A stretch of 64,000 nucleotides of DNA from Neoscytalidium dimidiatum (GCA_037367355.1 CM074703.1:2666001-2730000), one strand, 5' to 3'; positions 1 through 12,131 are shown, numbered from the stretch's first letter. The notes: generated from the letters alone by a model not told the origin. Numbers and translations are program-made.

Positions 1-948
1 GCACGGCGTCGTGCACCAAGGGTCATCGGGACTGGCGAGCGCGCACGCAGGTGCTGGTGTCACGTCTGGTTGGAGCGATCTCAGCGGGAGAGCAAATATG
101 CTAACGCCTTCGCGTCGCTCCCGTCGCGCACACGATGCCGGGACGAGGCTACTGCGCCCAGAGACCGCCGGCCTGTTTCGAGCTGCACGTTGCCACGATC
201 GAGTGGACCGAAGAGCGTCGTCGTCTTCTATGCAGCCAGGGCCGGCCTAGCACGCTTCCGGGCAATACTCAGCAGGCAGTAGCGCCAGGTTTGAGCTATT
301 CAAATCTTCCCGGATGCGGGCAGATGCGAGAGCGAGGGGAGTCCATGATGATGTGCATTCAGCCACGATGTCCTAGCCGGTAGAGGGTTAAGCCTCTGTT
401 GCATGCCTGCTGCAGGCACGGCGTTAGTCGGGCGATGGGGCGTGTGACCTCGTCTTGATTTCATTAGATTGGCAAGTCATACACCGCATCCAACACCGCA
501 AACGACACAGTGGCCGGCGCGCTCACGGCAGCTGCGGCGCTGGGGGCATGGTGGCATAGCAGAACGGCCGGCCGCTGCACGACACGGCTGTGGAGTCGCA
601 ACGCTCTGGTCTGGGCTCTGCGCGGGCTGCTTCTGTTGCTGCGGGAAGAGCCAGTGCAGCGTCTCTAGCAGCATCGCAGCAGCCATGGGTGCAGCAAAGG
701 CGGTTAGCTGCCAGGAACAGCCCGGTTGGGTGCATGGGAGCCGTGGGACCGAGTCAGCGCTGAGGCCTAATGGCGGCACGCGCGGGGTGGTTTTAGGCCG
801 TCAGTGCTCTTCATCTCGCGTGGGCGTTCTCCAACGGCGCTTTTACGACATCCGCCGACAGCGCGCACAACCAGCATTAGGTTCGACCTTGAAGCAGCAA
901 TGGTCGGCGCAGTGCTGCCAGTCTGACGGCTGCAGGTGCCCGCCAGCT

Positions 949-978
<30 letters not shown>
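949..978. repeat. (CAG)10 microsatellite
   Basis: Ten perfect CAG units, then CAT. It lies outside any gene I can support, although one open frame would read it as polyglutamine. Confidence 0.95.
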
Positions 979-981
<3 letters not shown>

Positions 982-1595
982 CAGCCGCCGGTCAGCAGCC
1001 AGACCAGGCCACTGCTGCTGGAAGGCCGCTCGGCGCAAAGGCAGAGGGGTGTGGAGACCACCCTCAGGGGGAATGCAGGTCCAAAGGCCCCTGCAAGCGG
1101 GATCACGGCCAGGAACAGACGGCGGCGATTGGAGCCGCCACAAGGTGTGGCTTGACGGCCGCCGGTTTCAGACGGCCAGGACGCACACGCTCCCGTTCTC
1201 CTCCCAGGCACGGTAATCGTCCGGGCCCCTGCCCACCACCCTTCGCCTGCCCACTATTCGGCCTAGCCAGGCACTATTCCCGTGCTAACTCTCTCACCGC
1301 ACATTCGCAGCATGTCGAGCGTCCAGCTTGCGTTATCATGCTAGCCGCCGTTTGGGCTAATGTGCGCGCAAGCTGCCGATCGGATCGCCCTGAAGTATCC
1401 TTATGTCCCACCTGTCTGCCTGCCTCTAAATCTGCCGTGCCTCCCATTCTCTTCCGCCCTTCTGGAGCCCCCGCCCGTCCACGTCCTTGCCAACATCCGT
1501 GGAACGAACGCCATGCAGCCGGTCCGCGCATGACTTCGCCAAACAAAGCCCATTGGCCCTGATGCTGACCATTCTCGCAACCCACGTTTGACCTG

Positions 1596-1631
1596 CGACG
1601 ACGACGACGACGACGCCGCTGCCGCCGCCGC
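1596..1631. repeat. (CGA)6 plus GCC-rich trinucleotide repeat
   Basis: Six CGA units at 1596-1613 run into an imperfect GCC repeat. It is about 370 bases upstream of the membrane-protein start codon, so it may fall in the promoter or leader. Confidence 0.9.
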
Positions 1632-1986
1632 CTGACTTCCTGCTGTTCTCCCGCTGCCCGTGCTGCATTGGGCTGAGCATAGTCGCAAGCTTAGCTCAGC
1701 CTTCCCGCGCGACGCCTGCTTCAGACCCCGCGCATAGCACTTGAATCGTCATTTATCACTCTGTCCGGGGACCTTCCTTGCGGCCTCCTACTTCACCAGC
1801 AATACCATTCGTTCGTGTCTATCCAACCAGAGGGCGCCGTACGTCACGCTGTCGCATTTTCCTGACCGGCTCGACCTATTCTGCGACCAATCCTTCCTTA
1901 TCAACAGTAACCCGCCCGCCGGTGCAGGTAGTTGATCTATTCGCTCTACTTCGTTCAATTCTCCGACCACCATCTGCAGTATCCAC

Positions 1987-2661
1987 ATGTCCCGCGCAAC
2001 CAACATGCAGGATACCTCGCGCACGCAGGAGGACAATCAGCAGGACTCCGGAGTCTCCGAGCACGACCGCAACCTGGCCATTATTCTCGGATCCGTTCTG
2101 GGAGGGTGTGCTGTCCTGCTCGTCATTGGCATCGTGCTCTTCGTGCTGCGGAGGCGAAGGTCGAAGGGCAGCATCATCTCCAGAGCCGTCACACCACTGG
2201 ACGACGCCGAGTTTGAATCGTGGCGCAGGCCGAGCAAACAGCTGCAATGGCGCGAGAAATACAATGTTCTCCCTGAGCCGCCGGTGCCTGCCCTTACACG
2301 CATGCCGTCGTCATCGCGCCGCAATCGCCACAGCCGACAGCTGAGCCAGTTGAGCGCTCTCACCGAGAAGGACATTGATGGTGGATGCCCAAGCTACACC
2401 TACCGGCCAAGGCCTAGCCGCACTCCCGAACCTAATATGAAGCCGGAACACGTCCGAAACAAATCAAGTCTCTCACTACAGGACCGCCCGCCCACACCGT
2501 ACTCGCCAACCTCTAGCAAGGATTCGCACAACTTGCCGACGCCGACAAGGCCGAAGTCCTTGTCGCAACGGAGCAACCATGTGCATTACCCCTCCATGTC
2601 GGAAGCCTCGGACTTCGACTTCGGTTTCCAGCAGAACAATCGCTTTTACGACAAGATCTGA
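1987..2661 (+). CDS. Small single-pass membrane protein, function unknown
   Basis: Intronless frame of 224 residues. About 27 polar residues come first, then one hydrophobic segment (about residues 29-51, LAIILGSVLGG onward) that stops at four arginines. A long, Ser/Pro/Arg-rich tail follows. The arrangement predicts a single-span plasma-membrane or endomembrane protein with the basic tail in the cytoplasm. No signal peptide or enzyme motif is visible. The TM-RRRR-tail layout, with a TPLDDAEFESWR stretch just after the membrane, resembles small fungal membrane proteins of unknown role; that is recollection, not a search. The Ser-Pro-rich tail could be a phosphorylation target. ATG 1987 was chosen; an in-frame ATG six codons later is also possible. 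The nearest gene, on the same strand, is over 2 kb away. Confidence 0.75.
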   Translation: MSRATNMQDTSRTQEDNQQDSGVSEHDRNLAIILGSVLGGCAVLLVIGIVLFVLRRRRSKGSIISRAVTPLDDAEFESWRRPSKQLQWREKYNVLPEPPVPALTRMPSSSRRNRHSRQLSQLSALTEKDIDGGCPSYTYRPRPSRTPEPNMKPEHVRNKSSLSLQDRPPTPYSPTSSKDSHNLPTPTRPKSLSQRSNHVHYPSMSEASDFDFGFQQNNRFYDKI

Positions 2662-4793
2662 AGAGATCATCCTCACATCTTCACATCAAATTGAAGCATT
2701 TGCCAGGCCCGACCTTTGACAGGCGACGGCCCAGCTATTAACGGCGTAATGGTTTGTATTGCCTTTCACTGTTCATAACACTTTACGCTTCCGTCATGTC
2801 TTTTAATGTACATACTTAGCTTATACCACGGGCTTATGGGATGATCGTTGTTGTTTATTTCCTATTCCTACGGCGTTTATATGAAGCGAAATGAGAAAGA
2901 TACCACAACAAGGAAGTTGAACCCAGTTTTTCACTTCAAAGGGGATCTCGATGTACACGAAAGAGGAAGAGACTGGAAAGCGCAAGCTCGGTTCGTCGAA
3001 TCCCCGATTTACCTGCAACCATTTTTCTCAAGCAAACAACATCTCGACTCGCTCTTCGTACTCCTTTCCCTCTTGCGCTCTGTTTCGCAAGAGGCCAGCT
3101 CAAATTTGGGGATTATTTCCTTTGTTGTCGTTTTCGAAGCAGAGAGATACCATTGGTGCGCAACAGATCGACAGTAGCAAAGCAGCCACGGCGGCAACAG
3201 GATCCGTTCTTCTGTAACTGACAATGAAACAAGTCAACCACATATATCACCCATGCTATACCTGCCGTGCCTGTCCGGAAACAATTGAAGCCGACTGCTG
3301 ACGCATGGAGTGGAAATAACCGTCGACGGATCAGACCTGTCATCATCCAGCTGACACCAACTAGACTTTCCAACTGTTTGCGTTTTACTTGATTTACAGT
3401 TGGAACACTTCATGAAACGACGACGTACGGTGTTACCACAAGCAGCATCTTCAAGCCTTCGTATTTGGAAACGGGAGGCCTATACGACGCCTCCTTTAGA
3501 CGCCTCTCCACAAAACATGCAACATTGGAGCACAGCCCTTTGACACGCCAGCAGAAACAGCTTTCGACCGAAGCGGTGCCATGCTCCGGACAGGGAGAGG
3601 AAACCAACCCTCCAGCTGGTGAATGGTCGTTGTGCTAATGAGCACGACTGCGCCTCTTACTCCATGCCCGCGCCGCACCCGGTACGGGTGGCACGGCTGT
3701 GTCGCAGGCATGGATATGGACAGTCGTTGCAACTGCAACAGCCTGATTAGGCAGTCGTTCTATACACGTCAGCGCTGCGTCGTCTTCGCCGTCGTCCTTT
3801 TACCATGTGGTCCGGGGGGTGGGAAGGAAGGGTCGATCAGACAAGACGAGGGCGCATCAGACGGCGGGTATTGGTGCATCGCGATCCTTGGCTCATTTCG
3901 CTTTTCCCCCTCTATCTTTTCGGTAGCGAAAAAGCAAGAGGTCAAAGGTGGCTGCGGGAGAGATGGAGATCATCGAAAGGAACATGCGCGATGGCGTGTG
4001 CGCCGATGTGACGATGCTGCACTGGCTTGCGGATTGCTGATTTCGGCGATTGACCTATCGCATGGGGTTGCCGGAGGGTTGCAATCAAAGTGAAACAGCT
4101 AGGAGGATAAAGATAGGTGCAAGACCTGCATGCAAGTGATCCGACAAGCGTTCTTCGCTGCAGGATGCTGCTTGCTTGCTGGTGAGCTGGACTTTGCTGT
4201 TTTGCTTCTGGCGGGGAGGATAAAAGGGGGGATTGCCTGTTTGGGAAGGCGGATATGCGGGCCCAGCGTAAGCAGCCTGGCATACCGGTCTAGAACTCAA
4301 GGTGTCTCTTTCAGCTGTCGGTTCTCTTGTTCGACACAAACAAGAGAGCTCATCGAGATGATGCCACGGCCGTTGCTCGATATTCCGCCTGCGACTATTT
4401 TTCGAGAGTCCGCTGACAGAGACATGGCGGGTTCTTTGTGCGTCCGGGCGCCAAGACCGACCGGTTCGTGGTTCACACGTCCGCCCGCTGGCCCCCGCTG
4501 AAAGCACGAGGAGCGGGCGAAAGAAGGGGAGGACCTCTCCCAAGGGTTCACGCGGAAGAGCTCCACCGCCGATCCAAACGATCAACCAACCCCGACGACC
4601 AACGCACCACACCGCCAAACACGTCTACCGACACCTGTTACCACCGCCCATACGAGCTTTCTGACTGACGCTTGACGGCCATCACTCTCCGCTGACGCAA
4701 CCGCCGCACACACGCACGCGTGCGCGTTTCTCCCTTCGCCTTATCTCCCCAAAACAAAATCCACGGCCGACCGACCTCGCCGGAGCCGCCATC
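2662..4793 (+). other. Intergenic region before the Apq12-like gene
   Basis: No gene seen. The open frames are short and show no protein-like composition. The first few hundred bases are AT-richer and should hold the 3' UTR of the membrane-protein gene. The last several hundred bases are C-rich promoter or leader for the gene at 4794. Confidence 0.55.
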
Positions 4794-5430
4794 ATGGACG
4801 TCGTTCAAGGTAAGCAGCCTCCAAAACACATCCGCGTGTCCGCGGTTTTTCCCTTCGACCCCACCACAATCCGCACGCCCTTTCTCTCTCTCTCTCTCTC
4901 TCTCTCTGTGCGTCCTTGCCAACCCTCGCCGCTTCTGACAACCGCACCCCATCCTCTCAGACTGGGCCACCTACCTCCTCACGCAGCACGGCGGCAGCAA
5001 CGCCGACGGGTCCTCGCCGCCGTCGCTCCTCCCGGCCGTCCTGGCGCCGCTCTCGCACCTGCTCCGCGCCGCGCAAACGCACCTGCTGCCGCTCATCGAC
5101 CACGTGTCCAAGAACCCGGACATCGCGTCCATAACGCTGCTGGTCATCGTGCTGCTCGTGTCGCTCAAGATCCTCAACATCCTCTACCGCGCCGTCATGT
5201 TCTGGATCACGCTGGCCGCGCGCCTGGCGTTCTGGGCGACGGTCGTGGTCCTGGGCCTGTTCGTCTGGTCGAGGGGCGTCGAGGGCGCCGCGCAGGACAT
5301 CGGCGCGTGGGCGCGGTACTGGGTCGGCGTGTGGACGAGCGAGTACGAGAGGTTTCAGGAGCAGTTGGAGCGCGCGAGGGAGTTTCAGCAGCAGCAGCAG
5401 CAGCAGCAGCAGGGGTTTCCTGCGAGGTGA
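4794..5430 (+). CDS. APQ12: Apq12-like nuclear envelope / nuclear pore assembly protein
   Basis: Two exons, 4794-4809 and 4961-5430, encode 161 residues. The 151-nt intron (GTAAGC to CTCTCAG) contains a long (CT)n tract. The protein has a short N-terminus (MDVVQDWATYLLTQHG), a stretch ending DHVSKNPDIAS, then two adjacent hydrophobic segments joined by LNILYRAVMFW, and the motif VWSRGVEGAAQD before a short amphipathic tail. This order matches fungal Apq12, an ER and nuclear-envelope protein that links membrane lipid state to nuclear pore assembly and mRNA export. The C-terminus carries nine glutamines encoded by pure CAG codons (5386-5412), a probable lineage-specific expansion. The start is supported by splicing: the next in-frame ATG downstream would lose the N-terminus and part of the first helix region. 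Family call from motif memory, without a search. Confidence 0.82.
4883..4907. repeat. (CT)n tract inside the APQ12 intron
   Basis: About twelve CT units in the intron at 4810-4960. It is far upstream of the 3' splice site, so it is a microsatellite rather than the core polypyrimidine tract. Confidence 0.9.
5386..5412 (+). repeat. (CAG)9 coding repeat, polyglutamine
   Basis: Nine CAG codons near the end of the Apq12-like protein give Q9, with no CAA interruption. Confidence 0.95.
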
Positions 5431-7457
5431 TGTGTGGTTTTTGGGTTGGGGGAGCGAATCGGAGTGATGTGGGATTGGGGGGAAAAAACAACAAGGAGGG
5501 TTTGGGCTGGCTGTCAAATGCTGGCATTGCCTTGAGCAGAGCTAGCTGGGAGCTCCGGCTTTTTGGGGGCGCAGCTGTCAGTGGTAGATGTTGCTGGCGC
5601 CGGATATGGAGCGCGATGGATGAGGAGAGGCTTGTGTATGACGAGACTGGATGACGAGCTTGCGATGTATGCTTTTATTGGGTTTCTTGTCCAAGCGATG
5701 CATGCGAAATCGGCGCGTTGGGGAAAGGGAGGAGTTTGTCGGCGTTCGTGGGACGCACAAAATATTTCTGATTGTTATTTTGAAGGTCAGTGGTGAGATC
5801 AGTTCCCTACTGTCTACGAGGTTCTCAATGTCGGTATGTCAAAGCATGTTCTGATTGGATTAAGCTTCTACAGTGTGCCGCTGCGTCTGATCTGCTTGGG
5901 TCCTGTTTGTACAGAACCTCGCCTATCATGTCAGTCAATGAAGAAATAAATCGAGAAATATGTCGTCATTATTGGTTGTTCCGGAAGCGTGGCACCCTAA
6001 GCTGTGTTCATAATGGGTGTGTCGGAGTATTACCTGCCTACAGAAGGAAGGGTTGCATGCCGCTTATCTACACCGCAGTCAATATCGCTGAGCATGCCCG
6101 TTTAAGCACATAGGCCAACTGCAAGTCGCTTGACAAGCGAATCTACTTAAGACCGAGACAAGCGTTCCTTGCTGCAGGAATACTTCCCTGGGAAAGTCAA
6201 CCTTTCGGCAAAGAGCCGGCACCTGATGACCCGAGCGGAAGGCTATCTGGAGGGGCCGGCGGGATGCTTGTGAGAAGCGGAGCACGCAAGCCGCGGTGCG
6301 GCGTTGAGCAGCAGTGGCACTTTCTGGAAGTGGCCGCTGTCTCAAGGTTTCCCCACAGCGTGCAGGTAAGCATCGCGTCAGCTTTTCTGATATTCGGATC
6401 GTAGGAGCTGTTGAGCCCATAATAGTCGGCAGCCGGCTTTTGCCAACTGACCAGCGCCTCCGTCTGGGGACCTCCGCGTGCCCCACGCCTCCCCCACAAT
6501 CCACAACCCCAGCCAGCGTCGGCCGGCAGTCGTATCCCGTATGAAATGGCATCACTGCCAGCGAATCCTGCGATGCTCTAGAAGCCTCCTCCGCCCACTA
6601 TCACCACGGCGGACTCCTTTCAGGCGGGACAAGCGCTCCGCCAAGATAGCGTACTGCGACAATTAGAGTCAATATCCCAGTCAGCCAAGCATTGGCGCGC
6701 TGAACTCCTCCCCAACTTCTCCCTTCCCCACATCACTTTACCTTGGCCTGCCTTCGCAAGCAACGCAAGTGTGCCGACAATCGGCCGGGGCGGCAATTTT
6801 TTCTTCTCGCCTCCTACTGGCTCGCCGGCGCCATGGCGAATAGGTGTCCTGCTCTGAGTAGACAAAATTCCAACGGCGGCGCTCCGTTCTTGTCTGCCAC
6901 CGCTGCCCTGACACCTGCTACTCTTACACTGCAATGCCGACAACTGCCGTGACCTTGTCCCGCTATTTCTTGTCGTTCTTGTGTTCTTAAGCTATGAGGC
7001 CTCGTCCGTCCGGATACCCTGTGTTGAAGCTTGTTTTCAAAAAAGAAGGTGTTTCTCAGAAACAGCCGGGGGAGTTAAAACCTTGACCGCCAGCCCGACG
7101 CACGAACAACGACGCACGCATTCCAGGCCCCTGCACACAGCGGAAAGCAGCCGTTGCCTGCACTCGATAACGATTTCCGCTTAAGTACCTTGATCCCCGC
7201 ACCTGAACAGCTTTGCCCCGTTTTTGCCGTCTATCTCCCGAACTCCTTCGGTCATTTCTTCTGGAGGCGCGGCTGTTACACGAGGCCTCGACCTTTCCAA
7301 ATATTTGGAGGACTGCGCGTTTCCCATTCTCGACAGCCTCATCGCCCCTCCCCGCCCTCGTCTTCTCTCCTCCAAGTTTTCTTTCTCTTCTTTTCTGGAC
7401 GGTGTCGAGGCTCATCGAAGATTTGATCGGATCATTCGAGTCGAGTGAACGAAAGCC
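5431..7457. other. Intergenic region between APQ12 and the MFS gene
   Basis: No gene recognised. Open frames on both strands (the longest about 197 codons, minus strand, overlapping the MFS start) are shadows or chance. The last 300 bases are pyrimidine-rich and form the likely promoter and leader of the transporter gene. Confidence 0.55.
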
Positions 7458-9434
7458 ATGTCGTTGGAAAAGACGCAGCTTGAAGGCGTTGAGAATGCCA
7501 TCAGCGACAGGTCTTCTGGCGACGCGCTGGAGCCGGCATGGACGGAGGCTGAGGAGCGCGCTGTGCGGAGAAAGCTCGATTGGTACCTGGTGCCGCTGAT
7601 GACGGTTTTGTATCTGCTGTGTTTCCTCGATCGGTGAGTTTTCTTCCATACTCCTGGCATGGCGGTCAAGCGGCCATGCAGCGCCTTGATGTCCTCTGAA
7701 TCAATTTGCTAACATATCTCGCAGTTCAAATATCGGGTGAGCATTCCGGTATAGCCACCATCATTCCTCAGTACTGTTTCACTGACGATTCCCCCGAAGC
7801 AACGCACGTATCCAAGGTCTCGGCAAAGACCTCTCGCTCGTAGGCTACCAGTTCAACTGGTCCTTGACAGTCTTCTACGTCACGTACATGATGTTAGTTG
7901 TTTTGATGTTTCCACACACGACTATGATGGGATCTCCGTACTCACTTCATGTAGCGTCGAAGTACCGAGCAATATCATCCTCAAGAGAGTTGGACCTCGC
8001 TTCTGGAGTATGCGAATGATATCCGATGCTGCTCGTCAGCTCGATTCTAGATCAACATTGACTAACTTGTTTTTTTTTTTTTTTCGCAGTTCCGTTCCTG
8101 GTGGCCGGTTTTGGGCTGGTCTCCCTTTGCACAGCATTTGTGCACAACTTTACGCAGCTTATGGTGGCGCGCGCTTTCTTGGGTATCTTTGAGGGAGGTA
8201 CCATGCCGTAAGTCGACCACTGAATCCTTAGCAAAGTTGACCTGACATTGACTGGGTTCACAGGGGCATCGCATTCTACCTGAGTTGCTTCTACCGCCGT
8301 CAGGAGCTTCTCTTCCGCATCGGTATCTTCGTGTCTGCAGCCTCCATGGCCGGAGCTTTCGGTGGTCTCCTAGCCACTGGTCTCTCGTAAGGACCCCGGG
8401 GTCCATATCAAACAAGTTGATACTAACCATCGCCAGCCGCATTCCCCAGTGGGGCGTCGAATCCACCCCGATCCACACATGGCGTAATATCTTTTTCTTC
8501 GAAGGCCTCATCACCATGCTCCTCGCCATCGCAGCACCCTACTTCATGACAGCCAGCCCGGAGACGTGCTCTTTCCTAACGGAGCGCGAAAAGTACATCG
8601 CATCGGAGCGGCTCCTACTGGAGCACAAGGCCAACCCGAACGAGAAGGTGGAGCTGCACCATGTCAAGCGAGCTATCTTCAACATCAACAACAACGTGTG
8701 CGCGCTCGGATTCTTCCTGATCAACATCACGGTGCAGAGCATCTCGCTCTTCATGCCAACGCTGCTGGCCGACCTGGGCTGGACGGCCACCAAGGCGCAG
8801 CTGCACACGGTGCCCCCCTACGTGCTGGCCTGCCTGGTCGCCATCTTCATCGCGTTCGTCTCGGACCGCACGCGCCAGCGCGGCATCTGGCTCGCGCTGT
8901 TCGCGCCCATCGGCATCATCGGGTTCGCCGTGCTGCGCGCCGACGTCAACTCGAACATCAAGTACATGGCCGTCTTCTTCGTCACCATCGGCGCCTTCCC
9001 CGGCGGCCCGGCTTTCCTGTCGTGGGGCCTGAACAGTATGTCTTTCTCTCTCTCTCCTCTCGCACCGACTCCAATACAAAACAAGCAAAAAAGCAATATG
9101 ATACTGACTTTTTCTTTGCTACGAAACAGACGCCGCCGGCCCGGCCGTCCGCGCGGTGGCGGGCGCGTACATCGTGTCGATCGGCACGCTGGGTGCGGTG
9201 GTGGCGACGTGGACGTACCTGCCGCGCGACGCGCCCGACTACCCCATCGGCCACTCAATCAACCTGGCCGCGCAGTGCCTCGCCCTCTTCCTCGCCCTGT
9301 TCGGCGTCGCGTACATCGTGTGGGAGAACCGCGAGCGCGTGCGCGGCAAGCGCGACCACCGCGTGCACGGGAAGAGCGAGGCCGAAGTCGCGGATCTGGG
9401 GTACAGGCACCCGGAGTTCAGGTATATTCCTTGA
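7458..9434 (+). CDS. MFS transporter, Dal5/allantoate-permease type (anion:cation symporter family)
   Basis: Eight exons: 7458-7633, 7725-7736, 7800-7892, 7955-8007, 8090-8207, 8264-8386, 8437-9035 and 9130-9434. They sum to 1479 nt, 492 residues. The family hallmarks are in order: WYLVPLM and FLDRSNIGNARIQGL in TM1 and the following loop, VTYMIVEVPSNIILKR in TM2, GIFEGGTMPG in TM4, YRRQELLFRIGIF, then the central cytoplasmic loop and six more helices ending in GRDH-type charged tail residues (VRGKRDHRVHG). Members carry organic anions and vitamins such as allantoate, nicotinate, pantothenate and tartrate into the cell at the plasma membrane; the substrate cannot be read here. Exon 2 is only 12 nt and encodes the conserved SNIG core. 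Intron 4 ends in a 16-T tract before CGCAG. Length is normal for the family. Confidence 0.93.
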
Positions 9435-10672
9435 GCGGGAGTAAGGGATGGGTTGCGAGGGCGTTCAACCGCCTGTGCTGGTTTCGGGGAGGGGAGGGGA
9501 AGCAGACACGCGGATGGTATGTGTCGGGGGTTCTACGACAGATGTGTATGAAATGGGAATTTAACTTCGTCTGAAAAAGGGTGGTGCAGTGGATTGCGGT
9601 CTTGTGATGCTCAGGTGATGTGGTTTCATTTTCTTTCGAAGCCAGAAACAATGGTTGCACAAAGTAGGGGTGGGGTATCGGTAAGCTCTACAAGCATGAA
9701 AAGGCGTGTGTTGTGACGTCGGTCGGTGGATGGATTGGGGGACGGACATTAGCGGGCGGACGAGAATGCTGTGCGCAAGTGCGCGCAGAGCAGAAAGGCC
9801 CAAAGGAAGGATTCCTCCGCAGCTGCGCAAAAACCGACGGCTTTGACCGCCTCCGGTGAGTCGGTTATTCCGAAGCTCCGAAAGCCCGATGGTTCAGCAA
9901 TTCGAGCGCATTTCGCCTGCATGCGCTGCGCAGCGCCTGTAATCCAAATATCTCCACGCCCCGACCAGCCATTAAAAAACGGAAAGCGGGAGCTTCAAGA
10001 GGGGCTTGATGGCCACCGGATAGCTGGTTTTGGGCAATTTTTATGGCGTGGTTGTGGTGCAGTGGGGGGTGGTCGGCGGAAACGTCATATAAGTCTTGTC
10101 TGGGGACGATGATGTGCGCAAGTGAGCACGACGTTCGAAGTTGTTCAATGTCTTGGCAATTTCCTCTTCCGGTTGGCTGCATATGCACCCGGGGTTTGGC
10201 CGTAAGTGCCTAAGGCATAGTGGTGGGATGTTCTCCCCTTCCCCACTGCGGCGTAGAGCGCGAGTCTTTCTTCCTGTTTCTTCTGCTGGCAAAATGCGGA
10301 CTGTGCTGCCGGGCACGTTACTCTGCTCGTTCCTCTCCAGAGAACCAGCACCATGAGCAACCGAAATGCGCCTGCAGTCTGGGACGCCTGCATGCCGGTG
10401 GAGAGGGACTTGTGGGTAGATAGCCCCCTTGTCTACGCTAGAACGTCATATTGTCATTTGCGGACGAACGACGGCCGACACACTGGAGAAACTGTGTAAA
10501 GACATTTGTCAGCAGGTGCAGACTTCGCCTGATACGCTTCACTGCTATTATAGATAAATGAGGGGCGCCGCGCGAGCTTCAACCGTCTCAAGCCACAAGT
10601 CTTGACTGTTGAAGAGCTTCAACTTCCAGACGACTCAGTCCTGCCAGGCCTGCAGCATACATATCTCCAACA
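9435..10672. other. Intergenic region between the MFS and epimerase-like genes
   Basis: No gene seen. It should hold the transporter 3' UTR and the promoter of the gene at 10673. The open frames here are mutually overlapping and show no family signature. Confidence 0.55.
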
Positions 10673-12131
10673 ATGGCCCCAAAAATCTTCCTGTACGCGA
10701 AGAAACCCCCCTCCTTTCCCCATTAATCCCCAAAGCTTACAAGATTCCCCACAGAACCGGCGCAACAGGCTACATCGGCGGCTCCCTCTTCCATGCCCTC
10801 TACACCAAGCATCCCGATTGGGACTACACCCTCCTCCTACGCAGCGATCCTCCGCCCGCATCCTTCCAGCACGCCTACCCGACCGCCAAAATCATCCCTG
10901 GCACCTACGACGATCTCGACACCCTCCGCGCCGCCGCCAGCGCCGCCGACGTCGTCGTACGAGCACTCCCCATCACCCGCAGCTACCAAAAATAACCGAG
11001 GGCTAACACGCACACCTCCCGTTCCCCCAACCAGGTCCACAACGGCAACTCCGACCACGCAGCCTCGCTCCGCGCCCTGCTCGAGGGCCTCAAGACCCCC
11101 GCCGCGGCCACGACGTCGCCACGGGCGGCCGCGAAGCACCTCATCCACCTCTCCGGCACCGGCCTCTTCTCCGACTTCGACGACCCCGCCGTCCCGCCCG
11201 GCGCCGCCTCGCCGCACACGCACTCGGACGACGCGTCGGACGCGCTGGCCGTCCTGGACGCGAACCCGCACGCCCTGCACGCGGAGACGGAGCGCCTGCT
11301 GCGCGAGGCGTGGGAGGCGGAGGAGAGGGTTGCTGCCGGTGCTGGCGGAGGTGATGCCGGTGGCGTCGAGGTCCGCACGGCGGTCGTGCGCCCGCCGGAT
11401 ATCTACGGGAGGGGCATCGGGCTGGGGAGGAAGAGCAGCTTCTGGGTGCCGTGGTACGTGAGGGAGGTGGTGGGGACCGAGGACGGAGAAGGGGTCGGGG
11501 CGGCGTTTTTCGTCGGGGAGGGGGCGAACAGGCGGGGGTGGGCGCATATCGAGGATGTGGTCGAGGCGTATGCGCGGGTGGTGGAGAGGGCGGTGGAGGG
11601 GAAGGAGGGGGGCTGGGGGAGGGAGGTGAGTTTTTTTTTCTCCTCATTTTTATGCTAGTTTTTTTTTTCCCTTATTTGTTGATTGGATGAGTGGGAGACT
11701 ATCGAAAAGGGATGAGATGACGGCTGTGCTGATGACTGATATCATAGGGTTATTACCACACGACGACTCAAGAGTACTCGCAGCTGGAAGTCGCTAGGGC
11801 TGTGGGGAGAATTCTGTACGAGAAAGGGCTCATTAAGGAGAAGGAGCCGAAGCAGTTGCCGGTGGAACGTGTGGATAGTATGCTGGCAGCGTTCGGGCAT
11901 CCTAGGATCGCACGCTATCTTTTCGCGGCCAATTCGCGCGTCTTTGGGAGGAGGTCTCAGGAGCTCTTGGGCTGGGAACCAAAAGCGCCGAGTCTCTTGG
12001 ACACATTGGAGCAGGATATCGATGATACCATTGAGGCTATGGGAGATAAAGGTGAGCATGCCGAAAGGGATATGTCCTGGTGTGTATCTGCTAATCCATG
12101 GCTTGCAGCTTACTTCCGGGTGGCACACTGA
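10673..12131 (+). CDS. NAD(P)-binding epimerase/dehydratase-like protein (extended SDR type)
   Basis: Exons 10673-10692, 10755-10956, 11035-11625, 11748-12051 and 12109-12131 encode 379 residues. The N-terminus splices to MAPKIFLTGATGYIGG, a GxxGxxG dinucleotide-binding motif right after the first beta strand. Later come HLIHLSGTGLF, the conserved block VVRPPDIYGRGIGLG, and GWAHIEDVVEAYARV, as in extended short-chain dehydrogenases related to nucleotide-sugar epimerases. A YxxxK catalytic pair is not obvious, so an atypical or non-catalytic member is possible. The substrate is unknown; the enzyme is probably cytosolic. The last intron (57 nt, GTGAGC to TTGCAG, with a GCTAATC branch-like site) has no stop and keeps frame. 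If it is retained the protein is 398 residues. The gene converges on the large minus-strand gene, 309 bases away. Confidence 0.85.

Larger units (their letters stand above)
1..1986. other. Intergenic / 5' region upstream of the first gene
   Basis: I see no convincing gene here. Open frames of up to 228 codons exist but are GC-driven, overlap on both strands and have erratic composition (runs of Cys, Arg and Gln). Two trinucleotide repeats stand out: (CAG)10 at 949-978 and (CGA)6 at 1596-1613 followed by a GCC-rich run to about 1631. The last 300 bases are pyrimidine-rich and probably hold the promoter and 5' leader of the gene at 1987. Confidence 0.6.

Noticed and set aside
469..1155. 228-codon open frame with a polyglutamine run
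   Set aside because: Runs of Cys, Gln and Arg, overlap with long frames on both strands, and no domain or splice support; the polyQ comes from the CAG microsatellite.
2988..3005. GGTTCGTCGAATCC as a tRNA T-arm
   Set aside because: Two extra bases break the B-box, and no acceptor or anticodon arm folds upstream.
10837..11547. Long minus-strand frame opposite the epimerase-like gene
   Set aside because: Pure shadow: the plus strand has the Rossmann motif and consistent splicing.
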